A stretch of DNA of 64,000 bases, taken from contig WOUT01000005.1 of NCBI GenBank assembly GCA_009773005.1, positions 1 to 64,000 of the forward strand. Reading direction: 5' to 3'. Both the position numbers and the translations under genes were made by a program. Shown here piece by piece: positions 19,017 to 28,448 of this stretch (position 1 is its first letter; the number at the start of each line of letters is the position of its first letter). The notes beneath the pieces are model-generated. The model saw nothing but the letters and a program-made list of their open reading frames with translations, made no database searches and was not told the DNA's origin. The DNA is from Chloroflexota bacterium (GTDB lineage Bacteria; Chloroflexota; Anaerolineae; Anaerolineales; Anaerolineaceae).

Positions 19017-19844
19017 TTAAATCAGTTTACTTAAATGCTCAAAACTTCGAATCGCATCGGGCACCGTTCCACATTCCACGCTCAAGACAATGTCATTCGG
19101 GCATTTTTTAACAATGTCAATCACACGCTTCCAATCCACTACACCATCACCGCAAGCGCATCCCACAGGAGTTCCAGTTACTTTTCCTTTTTCCGAACCG
19201 CTTTGTGAAAAACTGATGTCTTTCGCATGTAAATGAACCAACCGGTCTGAAACATGGGTTAACCATTCATACGTGTCTGTTGTTCCCGCCAGATAACTAT
19301 TACCGGTATCATAGTTGATGCCGATTGAGGGAGAGTTAACCAACTCATAGATACTGTCAAGCCCTTCTTGTGATTTACTGTATTGTTGATGGGGTTCGAT
19401 CCCGATCTTTACCCCATAACGCTCAGCTACCATTGATGCTTCTTTGAGCGTATAAGTCATCAACTGGTAGTCCATTTCTTTTGTGGTCCATTCAGGTTTA
19501 GGACCCTCATCGGTATTCACCACCGGCGCACCTGCGTCAGAAGCCCAACGAATTGCCTGTTTTAGATATTCCACGCTAATTTCAGGTTTGCATAAAGGAG
19601 TGTGAGCAGACAGCCCTGACATTTTGATCTTATGCTTTTGACACAAGTCACGTGCCCAGCGTGGATCATCGTACATTGACACACTGTGAAAATACCGTGC
19701 TTCACTAAGCAGTTCGCGTCCGAGGTGTACCATTGGTTCGACGAATTCGTAACCGATCTCAGCCGCTTTTTCGACTCCCCAGGCAAACGGTTTGTCATGG
19801 TGCCGGACAAATTCCATATTCACGCCCAAAAATATTTTGCCCAT
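19017..19844 (-). CDS. Sugar phosphate isomerase/epimerase family TIM-barrel protein
   Basis: The 275-residue protein is a xylose-isomerase-like TIM barrel. Candidate metal ligands sit in GIEPHQQYS, NYDTGNSYLAG, HLHAKDIS and SVECG. The NYDTGN/IEPH pattern matches the protein encoded immediately upstream (19890), so the two are recently related and may act on successive or mirror-image substrates. GGAGGAG precedes the ATG. Only 45 bp separate it from the upstream gene, so both lie in one unit that is fed from the ABC transporter operon if its terminator is read through. The exact reaction is unknown. Confidence 0.82.
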   Translation of the reverse strand: MGKIFLGVNMEFVRHHDKPFAWGVEKAAEIGYEFVEPMVHLGRELLSEARYFHSVSMYDDPRWARDLCQKHKIKMSGLSAHTPLCKPEISVEYLKQAIRWASDAGAPVVNTDEGPKPEWTTKEMDYQLMTYTLKEASMVAERYGVKIGIEPHQQYSKSQEGLDSIYELVNSPSIGINYDTGNSYLAGTTDTYEWLTHVSDRLVHLHAKDISFSQSGSEKGKVTGTPVGCACGDGVVDWKRVIDIVKKCPNDIVLSVECGTVPDAIRSFEHLSKLI

Positions 19845-19889
19845 GTTCTACTCCTCCAGTTTTGTGGTTAAAAACTTGTTTGCCTGCCT

Positions 19890-20762
19890 TTAGACTGCGA
19901 GGCGCTTGTTCGCGTCTTCGACTAGTTTACGCGCGAAGCTGAGGCTTTTCTCGATCATCGGCCCACCCTGTCCTTCACATTCCAGACTGACGATACCGTT
20001 GTAATTGATGTCAACGAGGATATCAAAACACTTCTTAATGTTTTCACTATTCACGCCATCACCAATAGCACACTGGCTAACCGCAATACCGGTGAGTTCA
20101 CCGCGCAGGGAGGCGGCTAGAGTCTCGCTCACATCTTTCACATGAACGTGGCTGACCTTATTCTTGAATTTTTGCAGGAAAGCAACGGGGTCCTGCCCTG
20201 CGATGAATGTATTACCGGTATCCATATTCATTCGCAAATATGAACTATCGACAAAAGCGAGCATTTTTTCCATGAACTCTGGTTTGGTCGTGTAAAAACC
20301 GTGAGGTTCGATATCTATGATCATTTTGTAGCGTTCGGCGACTTCCATGATCTGGCAATATGATCTTTTCATCATCTCTAAAGCCTGATCATTCGTCAGT
20401 CCTTTTGGTGCAAATCGGTCATCAGTAGTATCAATATGGTCGCAACCTGCCAGGTAAGCCCAGCGGATCGTGCGAAGCACATACTCTACTCCAAGCGATG
20501 CTCCCTCCGGTAAAGACATTGGAAAAGCAGCGTCAATTTGTGAAAAACGCACTCCGTATTTTGCAGCCGTTTCACGCCACATCATGGGGTCTTCCCACAT
20601 GGCAACATGGGGTTGGTATCCAAGACCGTGGATCCAGCTGACACCATCGATCATGCCGCATTCGATCCAATGCACATCATTTTTCTGTGCCCATTGAAGG
20701 CATTGTTCAAAATTCCAATAACTGCTATTAAACGCATCTGTATGAAATCCGATTTCGATCAT
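19890..20762 (-). CDS. Sugar phosphate isomerase/epimerase family TIM-barrel protein
   Basis: A 290-residue xylose-isomerase-like TIM barrel with the ligand motifs DIEPHGFYT, MNMDTGNTFIAG, HVHVKDVS and SLECEGQGG. It starts at an ATG with AGGAG upstream, 94 bp beyond the substrate-binding-protein gene and its terminator hairpin. Together with the neighbouring 19017 product it forms a tandem pair of diverged paralogues. It is probably cytoplasmic, as it has no signal. The conserved EPH, DTGN, HxKD and EC(E/G) motifs are typical of epimerases and of the newer keto-glycoside lyases; sequence alone does not decide between them. Confidence 0.82.
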   Translation of the reverse strand: MIEIGFHTDAFNSSYWNFEQCLQWAQKNDVHWIECGMIDGVSWIHGLGYQPHVAMWEDPMMWRETAAKYGVRFSQIDAAFPMSLPEGASLGVEYVLRTIRWAYLAGCDHIDTTDDRFAPKGLTNDQALEMMKRSYCQIMEVAERYKMIIDIEPHGFYTTKPEFMEKMLAFVDSSYLRMNMDTGNTFIAGQDPVAFLQKFKNKVSHVHVKDVSETLAASLRGELTGIAVSQCAIGDGVNSENIKKCFDILVDINYNGIVSLECEGQGGPMIEKSLSFARKLVEDANKRLAV

Positions 20763-20800
20763 GGATATCGAACTCCTTTCATGGAATAATACCGTGCTTG

Positions 20801-20837
20801 AAAATTAGCCCGCCCGAGACTCGAGCGGGCTAATTTT
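20801..20837 (-). terminator. Strong hairpin terminator after the sugar-binding-protein gene
   Basis: The arms AAAATTAGCCCGC (20801-20813) and GCGGGCTAATTTT (20825-20837) are perfectly complementary over 13 bp. A-runs and T-runs on both sides make it work in either direction. It lies 19 bp beyond the stop of the binding-protein gene and would reduce expression of the downstream epimerase genes relative to the transporter. Confidence 0.85.
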
Positions 20838-20856
20838 TACTGGGACCTTACAATGA

Positions 20857-22146
20857 TTATGGAAGAACGTCTACGTATTTAGTTGTGTCAACGTTAATCC
20901 ATGCATCCGGCCAGTTCTTCATGTCTTCAGCCCCACTCAGAGCATAGTAAAGCGGGGGCATTGCCGCATTATAGTATTTATCCAGATTTTCCTGGGTTAC
21001 ATCCGGCTGGGGCAAAACCCAACGATGCTGAACGGTTTCCCCTTGCAGGATTTTAACGGCGATCAGAACAGCAGAGCGCCACTGGAAAGTCGGGAAGGTG
21101 GGTGCGATGGCAGTTAAATTATTTTCTTTCCAGAATTTCAGGTAGTCATTCTGGTCTTCACCAACCATCACAGGGAAGGGCAGTCCAAGATCCTGATAGG
21201 CTTCAAGAGCGCCTACAGCGGGGCCGCCAGCGTCCATCCAGATCCCGTCAATATGACCAAATCGGTCAATGTAATCGCGGACGATGGTGTTGGTCTTCAC
21301 AGTGTTATAGTCGTCGAATTCAACACCAACTACGTTGATATTTCCGGCCTCTTCAAAGATCCTCTTGGCTGCGCCCCATCGCTGCTCAAGCACATCAACC
21401 CCTGGGAGGATGCGGAATGCAAGAACGTTACCTCCTTCGGGCAGATTATCAACGATAAACTGGGCGCCAGAGATACCAAAGGCATAACCACCGATGGTCT
21501 TTTCAAAGACAACCGGGCAATCGGTTAAGACACCGCGATCAAAAACGACCACAGGCAGTTTCTCGCATGCTTTTTCAACAGCAGGAGTGAGAGCTTCACT
21601 GGTGTTCGGGGAGACGATGAGAAGATCGCATTTTCCGGGGGTAGCAATCAAATCTTCAATGTCCGCGATCTGTTTCGCGTCCTGACCCTGGGCATCCACG
21701 TGAATGAAGTTCTTGATCAAGCCGGCTGCGCGAAGTTCCTCAACCTGTTCACGCATAGTTGTGTAACCAACCACGCGCCATGGGTTGTTGACGCCAGCGT
21801 TCGAGAAGCAGATATTGTACGGGGGTGCTTTTTTATACTGAGTGGTGTCAACAGGGTCATTGATAAGATACTGCATGTAAATTGGGGCATCCGGGTTCAA
21901 TGGAGCCTGTTTCATCAATTGCAGAGATTCATCGAAGTCCGCATCGTTATAAAACTGAGGAGCCACTTTGGCTGCATCCATCTGAAGCCCTTGATTCTTC
22001 GGGGCATCAGGTACCACGGGGGCTTCAGTTGCTACCGGGGCTTCAGGTTCGACGGGTGCTGCGGTCGGTGCTGCGGGCTTGCAAGCTGCGAGCAGCATTG
22101 CAAAAACAACGATCACCGAAACAACTAACAACATGCTTTTTTTCAT
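20857..22146 (-). CDS. Sugar ABC transporter substrate-binding lipoprotein
   Basis: The 429-residue protein begins at 22146, where AGGAGGAG stands at the right distance; an in-frame start nine codons earlier lacks a site. It has a lipoprotein signal ending LLAACKP and an Ala/Pro/Glu-rich tether, then a type I periplasmic-binding fold (PYNICFSNAGVNNPWR, LIVSPNTSEALTPA, GIWMDAGGPAVGALEAY) of the ribose/xylose/inositol-binding class. It captures the substrate outside the membrane and delivers it to the two permeases encoded upstream. It is the last gene of the leftward ABC operon, and a strong terminator follows. The sugar bound is not evident; the cluster suggests an unusual monosaccharide or polyol. 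Confidence 0.88.
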   Translation of the reverse strand: MKKSMLLVVSVIVVFAMLLAACKPAAPTAAPVEPEAPVATEAPVVPDAPKNQGLQMDAAKVAPQFYNDADFDESLQLMKQAPLNPDAPIYMQYLINDPVDTTQYKKAPPYNICFSNAGVNNPWRVVGYTTMREQVEELRAAGLIKNFIHVDAQGQDAKQIADIEDLIATPGKCDLLIVSPNTSEALTPAVEKACEKLPVVVFDRGVLTDCPVVFEKTIGGYAFGISGAQFIVDNLPEGGNVLAFRILPGVDVLEQRWGAAKRIFEEAGNINVVGVEFDDYNTVKTNTIVRDYIDRFGHIDGIWMDAGGPAVGALEAYQDLGLPFPVMVGEDQNDYLKFWKENNLTAIAPTFPTFQWRSAVLIAVKILQGETVQHRWVLPQPDVTQENLDKYYNAAMPPLYYALSGAEDMKNWPDAWINVDTTKYVDVLP

Positions 22147-22307
22147 TTGATTTACTCCTCCTATACAAGACACTTTTAGTTGTACATCGTCATACTGTAC
22201 TTCAGACTTTAAAGCATTTATCTTTATTTGTGCACCACCTCCCTTACAAGCTAATTCTCGTCGATAGTAAATGTTTTGAATAAATTCAACGAGTTGGTGA
22301 ATTTTGT

Positions 22308-23312
22308 TTACCGTTTTTTGCGCGTACTAAGTGCAACATAAGCAACAGCGCCAATAATAATCAAACCCTGGACAGCATCTTTGTAGGGTTTGGGTAAACC
22401 AAGAAGATTGAGGAGGTTAAATAAAGCTTCGAGCGTAAAGGCGCCAAATACTACACTGGGCACAGACCCTTTTCCACCTAAAAGCAAAGTGCCACCAACT
22501 ACTGCTGCTGATACAGCTTGCATCTCGAGACCATCGCCAACATTCGTCGATATCCCACCGTATCCCCCAAGCAAGATTGCCGCAACTACAGCAAGCAGCG
22601 CGGAATACACAAATGCAAGAACCCTGATTACCCGAACTCTAACACCTGAGAGTTGACTAGCCCGAACGTTATCGCCTATGGCTAAAATTTGTTTTCCAAA
22701 ATTGGATTTATGAAAGAGATAATAAGATAATAAGGCAATAACAATCATAATTAGCAATGCAATCGGAAATTTTCCGAATATTGGGACATTTTCGATATTA
22801 CCTCGTCCAAATATTCTAAAATTATCGGTAAAGTACCCTCTTGGAGCGCCGCCACTCCAAAACATCGCCACGCCTTTAACTAACAAGAGCATACCCAAAG
22901 TGACAATTAATGATGGCACTTTGAGAAAACTGACCGTAACGCCATTGATTAATCCAACTATTACACCGACTCCTAACATGATCACAATTGTTATCATCGC
23001 TTTTTCGGGATCATTGTTAAGCAACATTGAGCTTCCCACAATAACAAAAGTAACCAATGATCCCATAGAAAGGTCAAACCCTCCAGATGAAAGTACAAAC
23101 ATCTGACCAATGGCGAGAATAGCAAGTGGTGAAGCCCGGCGAAGGAAAACAAAAATCCCGTTCGCGGTCTGGTAATTTGGATTCAAAAAACCGACAGTCA
23201 GGAAGATCAGGATAAAAATCGGATATACGGGTGGAATTTTTTTTATCCACGTCCAAATAGTATTTAATACCTTTACCGCGCGAGACGATTTAGCCATTGT
23301 TGTTGTTGTCAT
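22308..23312 (-). CDS. Ribose-type ABC transporter permease
   Basis: The 334-residue membrane protein has eight to ten hydrophobic segments and the family hallmark regions AIGQMFVLSSGGFDLSMGS and AVSAAVVGGTLLLGGKGS, which contact the ATPase. It belongs to the RbsC/AraH type (BPD_transp_2). An in-frame ATG five codons in could also be the start. It lies 18 bp downstream of a second, diverged permease gene, so the channel is a heterodimer. The binding-protein gene follows after a 161-bp gap. Confidence 0.9.
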   Translation of the reverse strand: MTTTTMAKSSRAVKVLNTIWTWIKKIPPVYPIFILIFLTVGFLNPNYQTANGIFVFLRRASPLAILAIGQMFVLSSGGFDLSMGSLVTFVIVGSSMLLNNDPEKAMITIVIMLGVGVIVGLINGVTVSFLKVPSLIVTLGMLLLVKGVAMFWSGGAPRGYFTDNFRIFGRGNIENVPIFGKFPIALLIMIVIALLSYYLFHKSNFGKQILAIGDNVRASQLSGVRVRVIRVLAFVYSALLAVVAAILLGGYGGISTNVGDGLEMQAVSAAVVGGTLLLGGKGSVPSVVFGAFTLEALFNLLNLLGLPKPYKDAVQGLIIIGAVAYVALSTRKKR

Positions 23313-23330
23313 TTCTTGCGCTCCTTGACT

Positions 23331-24326
23331 TTATGCTGCTTCACGTTTCGAGCGAAGTGTATAGCTGGCAACCGCCAGGATAATTATTACCCCTCGAAGC
23401 ACGTTTTTCAAAAAAGGATTGACACCTAATTGATTAAACAATGTGTCAATCACACCAAAAATTAATACACCGCCGAGAGTACCCCAAACCCCGCCCTTTC
23501 CTCCTGAAAGCGCTGTACCACCAATTACAGTCGTTGCAACAGATTCAAGATCATACACTCCATCAGGACCGATCCAGGGAGCGCCCGCGCGAAGGCGGCT
23601 TACAATAAATAAACCAGTCAAGACAGCAGTAAGGCTACAAATTACATGGGCACCGATCAACACCCGGTGAGTCCTCAAGCCTGATAAGCGCGCAACCTCC
23701 GAATTACCGCCAACACCATACAATTGCGATCCAAATTTGGTTCTTGCTAAAATAAACCAACCTAACAAAACAACGCCAAGGAGAACAAATATTGAAATAG
23801 GGATTGGTCCAATTCGTCCATATCCAAAAGTTTCATAACTTCTTGGCACCGATCCGGTAAAATTTGCAAAGGTGGCATTTAATATACCCTTTAGAATCAG
23901 TGCCGTTCCTAAGGTGGCAATAAAAGAATTAACACCAAGTTTTGTAATTATTAATCCGTTTACCAAACCAATAACCGCGCCAATTATAAAGACCACGAAT
24001 ATCGCTGTGGGAACTTTTGTTGGATCTCCTTGCATGATAAATGACGACATCACCGCAGTCATACTGATCGTATACGCCACTGAAAGATCAATCGAAGCGC
24101 CAATTAAAACAAATGTCTGCCCAACAGCCACGATACCCAATGCCACTGAACGCACAAAAATATTTGTCAGGATGGCGCGATTTGTAAGAATTTGACCATC
24201 CGCAAAGTAAAAATCCAGAGCAGCGCCACCAATGAAAATCACCAATAGGAAATAATAAACGGGTGGAATTCGTATTGAATGTAAAAATTTATTAAACCCG
24301 TTGGCTGAAACAGATGAAGTTGTCAT
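23331..24326 (-). CDS. Ribose-type ABC transporter permease
   Basis: A 331-residue RbsC/AraH-type permease with the conserved AVGQTFVLIGASIDLS and ATTVIGGTALSGGKGG motifs and multiple hydrophobic segments. It is paralogous to the downstream permease but clearly diverged. The gene starts 3 bp after the ATPase stop, indicating translational coupling. The pair of permeases plus a duplicated ATPase is the standard composition of CUT2 sugar importers. Confidence 0.9.
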   Translation of the reverse strand: MTTSSVSANGFNKFLHSIRIPPVYYFLLVIFIGGAALDFYFADGQILTNRAILTNIFVRSVALGIVAVGQTFVLIGASIDLSVAYTISMTAVMSSFIMQGDPTKVPTAIFVVFIIGAVIGLVNGLIITKLGVNSFIATLGTALILKGILNATFANFTGSVPRSYETFGYGRIGPIPISIFVLLGVVLLGWFILARTKFGSQLYGVGGNSEVARLSGLRTHRVLIGAHVICSLTAVLTGLFIVSRLRAGAPWIGPDGVYDLESVATTVIGGTALSGGKGGVWGTLGGVLIFGVIDTLFNQLGVNPFLKNVLRGVIIILAVASYTLRSKREAA

Positions 24327-24329
24327 GCT

Positions 24330-25916
24330 CTATTCCTTTCCTGCCTCATCATTCTTGTTGGAATGATTATTTGTTTCATGCCCGGTAGCGAGTAACATCA
24401 CATCGGATTCTGTCGATTTCGCTGGTAATTCGCCGGCAATGCTGCCATCCCACATTACCAGAATGCGGTCACTCATCCCTATGATCTCCGGCAATTCAGA
24501 AGATATCATCAGAACTGCAATCCCTTTTTTTGTTAAACCGCGAATCAAGTCGTGAATACTGGCTTTGGCTTCAACATCAATACCTCGGGTCGGTTCGTCA
24601 AAAATAAAAATATCGGCGTTAGAAGCCAACCATTTTGATAAAGCCACTTTCTGCTGGTTGCCACCGCTAAGGAACTGTACTTCACGGTCATAATTATCTG
24701 TTCTGACATCCACCTGTTTTGCCAGGGTTGGAACCATTTTTCTTGACTTTCTAATTCCATCGTTAAAGATGTTTCCAAGAATTGACTGCATTGATCGCAC
24801 AGTCAGTAACATATTGTCTCGAATAGGTTGTTTCGGTAATAATCCTTCAGCTTTTCTGTCTTCGGTCATAAACCCCATGCTATATTTAATGGCGGTTGAA
24901 GGGGCTTTAACGGTTCTGGTTTTACCGTTAATTTCCATAGTACCGGTTTTGAATGGCATCACACCGAATAATGCCTGAGCCAATTCAGTGCGCCCGGATC
25001 CCTGTAACCCTGCTATTCCTAACACCTCTCCCTTTCGAAGTTCCAAATTGATATTTTTTAGAAAATGGTTTGAGCAGTTATTTACCCGAAGGACTACCTC
25101 ACCAAAATCCTCTTTCTTGCCAAGAGGAGGAAAGTAATGATCGAGTATACGACCAACCATCATGTGCACTATCTTTTCCGCATTGACATCTTTAGCTAAC
25201 TCTGTGCCTACCAATTGCCCATCTTTCAGGACAGTGATCTTGTCGGCTATATCGAAAACTTCGACCAAGCGATGCGAGATAAATATCAACGCCATACCAC
25301 GAGTTTTTAAACGCGAAACAAGGGCGTTAAGTATTCTAACTTCCACCAAAGTCAACGCCGCGGTAGGCTCGTCCATAATCAATACTTTTGAATCAAATGA
25401 AATGGCTTTCGCGATTTCCACGATCTGCTGTTCAGCAACAGACAGCGTGTTACATAAAGCAGTAGGCGAGATCATCTCATCCGCGCCCAATTCTTTTAAT
25501 ACTGTCAACGCTTTTTTATTCAAAGCGCGAATATCTATCACTCCGAACTTCGATGGCTCTCTTCCGAGATAGATATTTTGAGCAACGGTTCGCTCAGGCA
25601 GCAGATTGAACTCCTGATAAATAATGCTGACACCTTGTTCATGAGCTTCTTGCGGATGAGAAAATGAGACTTTCTTTCCTTGAAGCAGGATTTCGCCGGA
25701 ATCGGCAATATACGCGCCCGCCATAATTTTCATTAGGGTTGATTTGCCAGCGCCATTTTCTCCTACAACCGCATGCACTTCACCTTGCATAAATTTAAGC
25801 GAAACATCGTCCAGTGCTAGAACACCCGGAAACCGCTTAGTAATATTTCGAACTTCCAGCAATGGCTCTGGTTGAGTTTTTCTTAATACGGTTGTTTTAT
25901 TCTGCTCTTCGGTCAT
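24330..25916 (-). CDS. Sugar ABC transporter ATP-binding protein (duplicated, CUT2 type)
   Basis: The 528-residue protein contains two ABC domains, as in RbsA/MglA/XylG. The first has Walker A GENGAGKST, signature LSVAEQQIVEIAKA and Walker B VLIMDEPTAAL. The second has the degenerate GLQGSGRTE loop usual in this class, with LSGGNQQKV and IFIFDEPTRGID. It energises import by the two permeases encoded downstream. GAGG precedes the ATG, and the epimerase gene lies 25 bp upstream, so it belongs to the operon that begins with the ROK regulator. Confidence 0.93.
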   Translation of the reverse strand: MTEEQNKTTVLRKTQPEPLLEVRNITKRFPGVLALDDVSLKFMQGEVHAVVGENGAGKSTLMKIMAGAYIADSGEILLQGKKVSFSHPQEAHEQGVSIIYQEFNLLPERTVAQNIYLGREPSKFGVIDIRALNKKALTVLKELGADEMISPTALCNTLSVAEQQIVEIAKAISFDSKVLIMDEPTAALTLVEVRILNALVSRLKTRGMALIFISHRLVEVFDIADKITVLKDGQLVGTELAKDVNAEKIVHMMVGRILDHYFPPLGKKEDFGEVVLRVNNCSNHFLKNINLELRKGEVLGIAGLQGSGRTELAQALFGVMPFKTGTMEINGKTRTVKAPSTAIKYSMGFMTEDRKAEGLLPKQPIRDNMLLTVRSMQSILGNIFNDGIRKSRKMVPTLAKQVDVRTDNYDREVQFLSGGNQQKVALSKWLASNADIFIFDEPTRGIDVEAKASIHDLIRGLTKKGIAVLMISSELPEIIGMSDRILVMWDGSIAGELPAKSTESDVMLLATGHETNNHSNKNDEAGKE

Positions 25917-25941
25917 AATTACCTCATCTTTAGGATGTCTG

Positions 25942-26790
25942 TTACGACAACAGAGATTTTAGAAACTTTAATCCTTGCACCGCAATTGCATCCTGGCTGG
26001 GTGCGACCTCCCGCCAGATACACACTGCCCTGGCGATCTCTTTCACCTGAGATGTAAAAGATTCAATCACAACCGGACCTTGATATCCTGCATCCTTTAA
26101 TGCCTGCGCAATCTCTTGCCATCGAACTTGTCCAGTTCCGGGCACACCCCGGTCATTTTCAGAGGCGTGGAAGTGAAATATTTTTTCTCCCGCCTGGTGA
26201 ATTGCTACTGTAGTACTTTTTTCTTCAAGGTGCATGTGAAATGTGTCCAAATGGAACCCGACATTATTTCGTCCAACATCATCAATAAACTTTTTTCCTT
26301 GCATTACGACATTAATCATGTCTGTTTCAAAACGATTAAGAGGTTCAAAAGCCAGTTTAACGCTCTTGGCAGCGCCATAATCTGCCATTTCGCGAATCCC
26401 GGATACAGCCATGTCCCATTCATTTCTTCTGGACTCACTGTTCTCCAAGTGGTCTTTCCCAACTGAAGAATACATGGGTCCGCAAACCACTTCAGAACCA
26501 ATATCATAGGCCGCGTCAATTAACCAGCGGATATAAGTTTTCGCGTTTTCGCGAATTTTTGGATCCTCGCTGCAAATATTTCGATCTGGACCAAATGCCC
26601 CGCATATAATCCCTTCCAATTGGTTGTCTTTCAATATTTCATTTACAATTTTTGTGTCAATCAATTCAGGGTTTTCCACTGAGATCTCAAGAATATCAAA
26701 ACCCATTGCCTTCACGCGTGGGGCGAGTTCTTTTACCGAGGTGGTTGAGCATGGTGAAATCCAAACAAATGTGTTAACCCCAAATTTCAT
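25942..26790 (-). CDS. D-tagatose/D-allulose 3-epimerase-like sugar epimerase
   Basis: The start at 26790 is supported by GAGGAG just upstream; an earlier in-frame start would overlap the ROK gene. The 282-residue TIM barrel has the full metal-ligand set of the ketose 3-epimerase group: EPLNRFETD, HLDTFHM, HASENDRG and VIESF. These enzymes interconvert free ketoses at C3 (tagatose/sorbose, fructose/allulose, or L-ribulose/L-xylulose). It is the most clearly assignable of the six TIM barrels in this island and lies between the ROK regulator and the ABC transporter genes, so its substrate is probably imported by that transporter. Confidence 0.82.
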   Translation of the reverse strand: MKFGVNTFVWISPCSTTSVKELAPRVKAMGFDILEISVENPELIDTKIVNEILKDNQLEGIICGAFGPDRNICSEDPKIRENAKTYIRWLIDAAYDIGSEVVCGPMYSSVGKDHLENSESRRNEWDMAVSGIREMADYGAAKSVKLAFEPLNRFETDMINVVMQGKKFIDDVGRNNVGFHLDTFHMHLEEKSTTVAIHQAGEKIFHFHASENDRGVPGTGQVRWQEIAQALKDAGYQGPVVIESFTSQVKEIARAVCIWREVAPSQDAIAVQGLKFLKSLLS

Positions 26791-26806
26791 AGCAATCTCC
26801 TCGCTC

Positions 26807-28114
26807 TCAATCCTGCTCACCATTGCTTGATGAGAGCGTGAACATATAATCCATAGCCAGATTGACCGCGCCAATTACACCCGCGTCAGGCCCTATCCCG
26901 GAAAAAACAATATGAAGATCGCGAGTTGCCAAAGGTAAAGAACGATTTAATACGGTTTGACGGATCGAAGAAAGTAAAAGATTGCCAAGATTACTTACAC
27001 CCCCGCCAATTACAATCATCCCGGGGTTATAAAAATTCACCAAGCCGGCAAGCACATCTCCAACAAATTGTCCGCTCTCACGAATTACTTCAATTGCAAA
27101 CGCATCACCCTCTCGCGCAGCATCTCCAACGTCTTCAGCTCTCAAGACCTTTCCGTTTTTTTCATAGAGTTTCAATAGGATCGGGCTTTTGCCTGCCTGC
27201 GCTGCAATTAATGATCGTTCAGCAATCGCCGGGCCTGCAGCTACCGCTTCAAGACAACCCTTATTACCGCAATGGCACAATGGACCAGACTTATTCACAC
27301 CAATATGGCCGATGTCGCCCGCGCATCCGTTGGATCCACGGAAAATTTTTCCCTCGCACACGATCCCGGCGCCGATGCCAGTTCCGATTTTTATAAAGAT
27401 CAGGTTGTCAACTCCTCTACCGGCACCCTTATAAATTTCTCCTAAAGCCATTACATTGACATCATTATCAACAACAACGTTTGCAGACGGGAACCATTGC
27501 TGTACAGTTTGGATGACAGGATAACGGTCCCATCCAGGCATAATTGGCGGTGATACCAAAGTGCCGATTGAAAAATCCACCGGGCCTGGAACACCAATCC
27601 CGATTCCATTTAGTTGCTCGGAGCTAAAGTTATTTTCATGGAGCATTTTTTCGAGCAGCGAACACACCCTGCCCAATATTTTTATCGGTCCGTCTTTGAC
27701 AGATGCGGGTTCAGCATAACGCGCAAGAAGCTTGCCAGAAAAATCCGCAATACCGATATCAATACTGGTTGCTCCTATATCAAAACCTGCCACTAGGCCC
27801 AGTTTGCCATTCATACTAAATGTCTTCGAGCGGCGACCGCCCGTATATTCAGTGGCATTATTCGCAATTATGATCTTTTTGTTGAGGAGGGAGTCAATAC
27901 AACTCGTGATCTTGGATCTTGAATATTCAGTGAAAGTAACTAAATCTGCTTTTGTAAATTCACCATACTTACGAACCAGATCTATCAATTCTTTTTCTGA
28001 GTCGGTAATAAAATTTCGGTTCGGTAAAGATTCGGCTTGATATAACCAAATTGGCATATCCAGTGAGGTAAATGTTCGCAATTTCTTATGTATTACTTCG
28101 CGTGCTGTTCCCAT
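26807..28114 (-). CDS. ROK family transcriptional regulator
   Basis: The 435-residue protein has an N-terminal winged helix-turn-helix (about residues 28-80), then a ROK sugar-kinase fold with the ATP-binding GFDIGATSIDIGIAD segment and the zinc motif CHCGNKGCLE (about residues 280-290). This is the NagC/XylR/Mlc type of regulator, which binds a sugar ligand and represses transport genes. It is the first gene of the ABC operon. No strong ribosome site precedes the ATG at 28114, so a start some 19 codons in (MPIWLY) remains possible. Its promoter carries an operator shared with the GntR gene. Confidence 0.85.
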   Translation of the reverse strand: MGTAREVIHKKLRTFTSLDMPIWLYQAESLPNRNFITDSEKELIDLVRKYGEFTKADLVTFTEYSRSKITSCIDSLLNKKIIIANNATEYTGGRRSKTFSMNGKLGLVAGFDIGATSIDIGIADFSGKLLARYAEPASVKDGPIKILGRVCSLLEKMLHENNFSSEQLNGIGIGVPGPVDFSIGTLVSPPIMPGWDRYPVIQTVQQWFPSANVVVDNDVNVMALGEIYKGAGRGVDNLIFIKIGTGIGAGIVCEGKIFRGSNGCAGDIGHIGVNKSGPLCHCGNKGCLEAVAAGPAIAERSLIAAQAGKSPILLKLYEKNGKVLRAEDVGDAAREGDAFAIEVIRESGQFVGDVLAGLVNFYNPGMIVIGGGVSNLGNLLLSSIRQTVLNRSLPLATRDLHIVFSGIGPDAGVIGAVNLAMDYMFTLSSSNGEQD

Positions 28115-28283
28115 TACTGTTTATGGCTCTCTTTTCTAAGGTTGCAAGGTTTTCAACATCAATATGAAAAAGGACACCAAAGGACACCAAAAACGTGAAT
28201 CAGCAACTACATGATCGAATCACTTTTTTAAATGTAAACACTCAGAACAAATATGTAACCGGATGAATACCGGAGAAAGAACT

Positions 28284-28301
28284 GGTAATTACATGATTAC
28301 A
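28284..28301. promoter_or_regulatory. Operator O2, shared 18-bp near-palindrome
   Basis: GGTAATTACATGATTACA matches the consensus TGTAATTACAGGATTACA at 16 of 18 positions. It begins 4 bp downstream of the -10 box and covers the expected transcription start, exactly as at 32313. Repression of the ABC operon by steric block is the likely role. GntR is the likely ligand-responsive binder, but the ROK protein is not excluded. Confidence 0.7.
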
Positions 28302-28305
28302 TATC

Positions 28306-28333
28306 ATTATAGCCAACCGCGTCTCAATGTCAA
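28306..28333 (-). promoter_or_regulatory. Near-consensus promoter of the ROK/ABC operon
   Basis: On the minus strand TTGACA (28333-28328) and TATAAT (28311-28306) are separated by 16 bp. Both hexamers are perfect. The leader to the ROK start is about 185 bp. Confidence 0.82.
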
Positions 28334-28357
28334 TATGTTTTGTGATAATTACATCAT

Positions 28358-28380
28358 CTTATAACTTATTTAGTTATAAG
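28358..28380. promoter_or_regulatory. Inverted repeat upstream of the ROK operon promoter
   Basis: CTTATAACT and AGTTATAAG form perfect 9-bp arms around a 5-bp spacer, 25 bp upstream of the -35 box. It could be a second regulator site (ROK or a global regulator) or a weak hairpin ending the upstream transcript. Confidence 0.45.
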
Positions 28381-28448
28381 TTTCACTATATTTGTGTTTT
28401 ATTCGTAATGGTAGATAGTTATTGGAAATAACCTACACGTTTCCAGCT

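Larger units (their letters stand above)
28115..28448 (-). other. Promoter region of the ROK/epimerase/ABC transporter operon
   Basis: No gene lies in these 334 bp. The region holds a near-consensus leftward promoter (28306-28333), an overlapping operator (28284-28301), an inverted repeat upstream of the promoter (28358-28380), and a tandem AAAGGACACC repeat at about 28170-28189 in the leader. Confidence 0.75.
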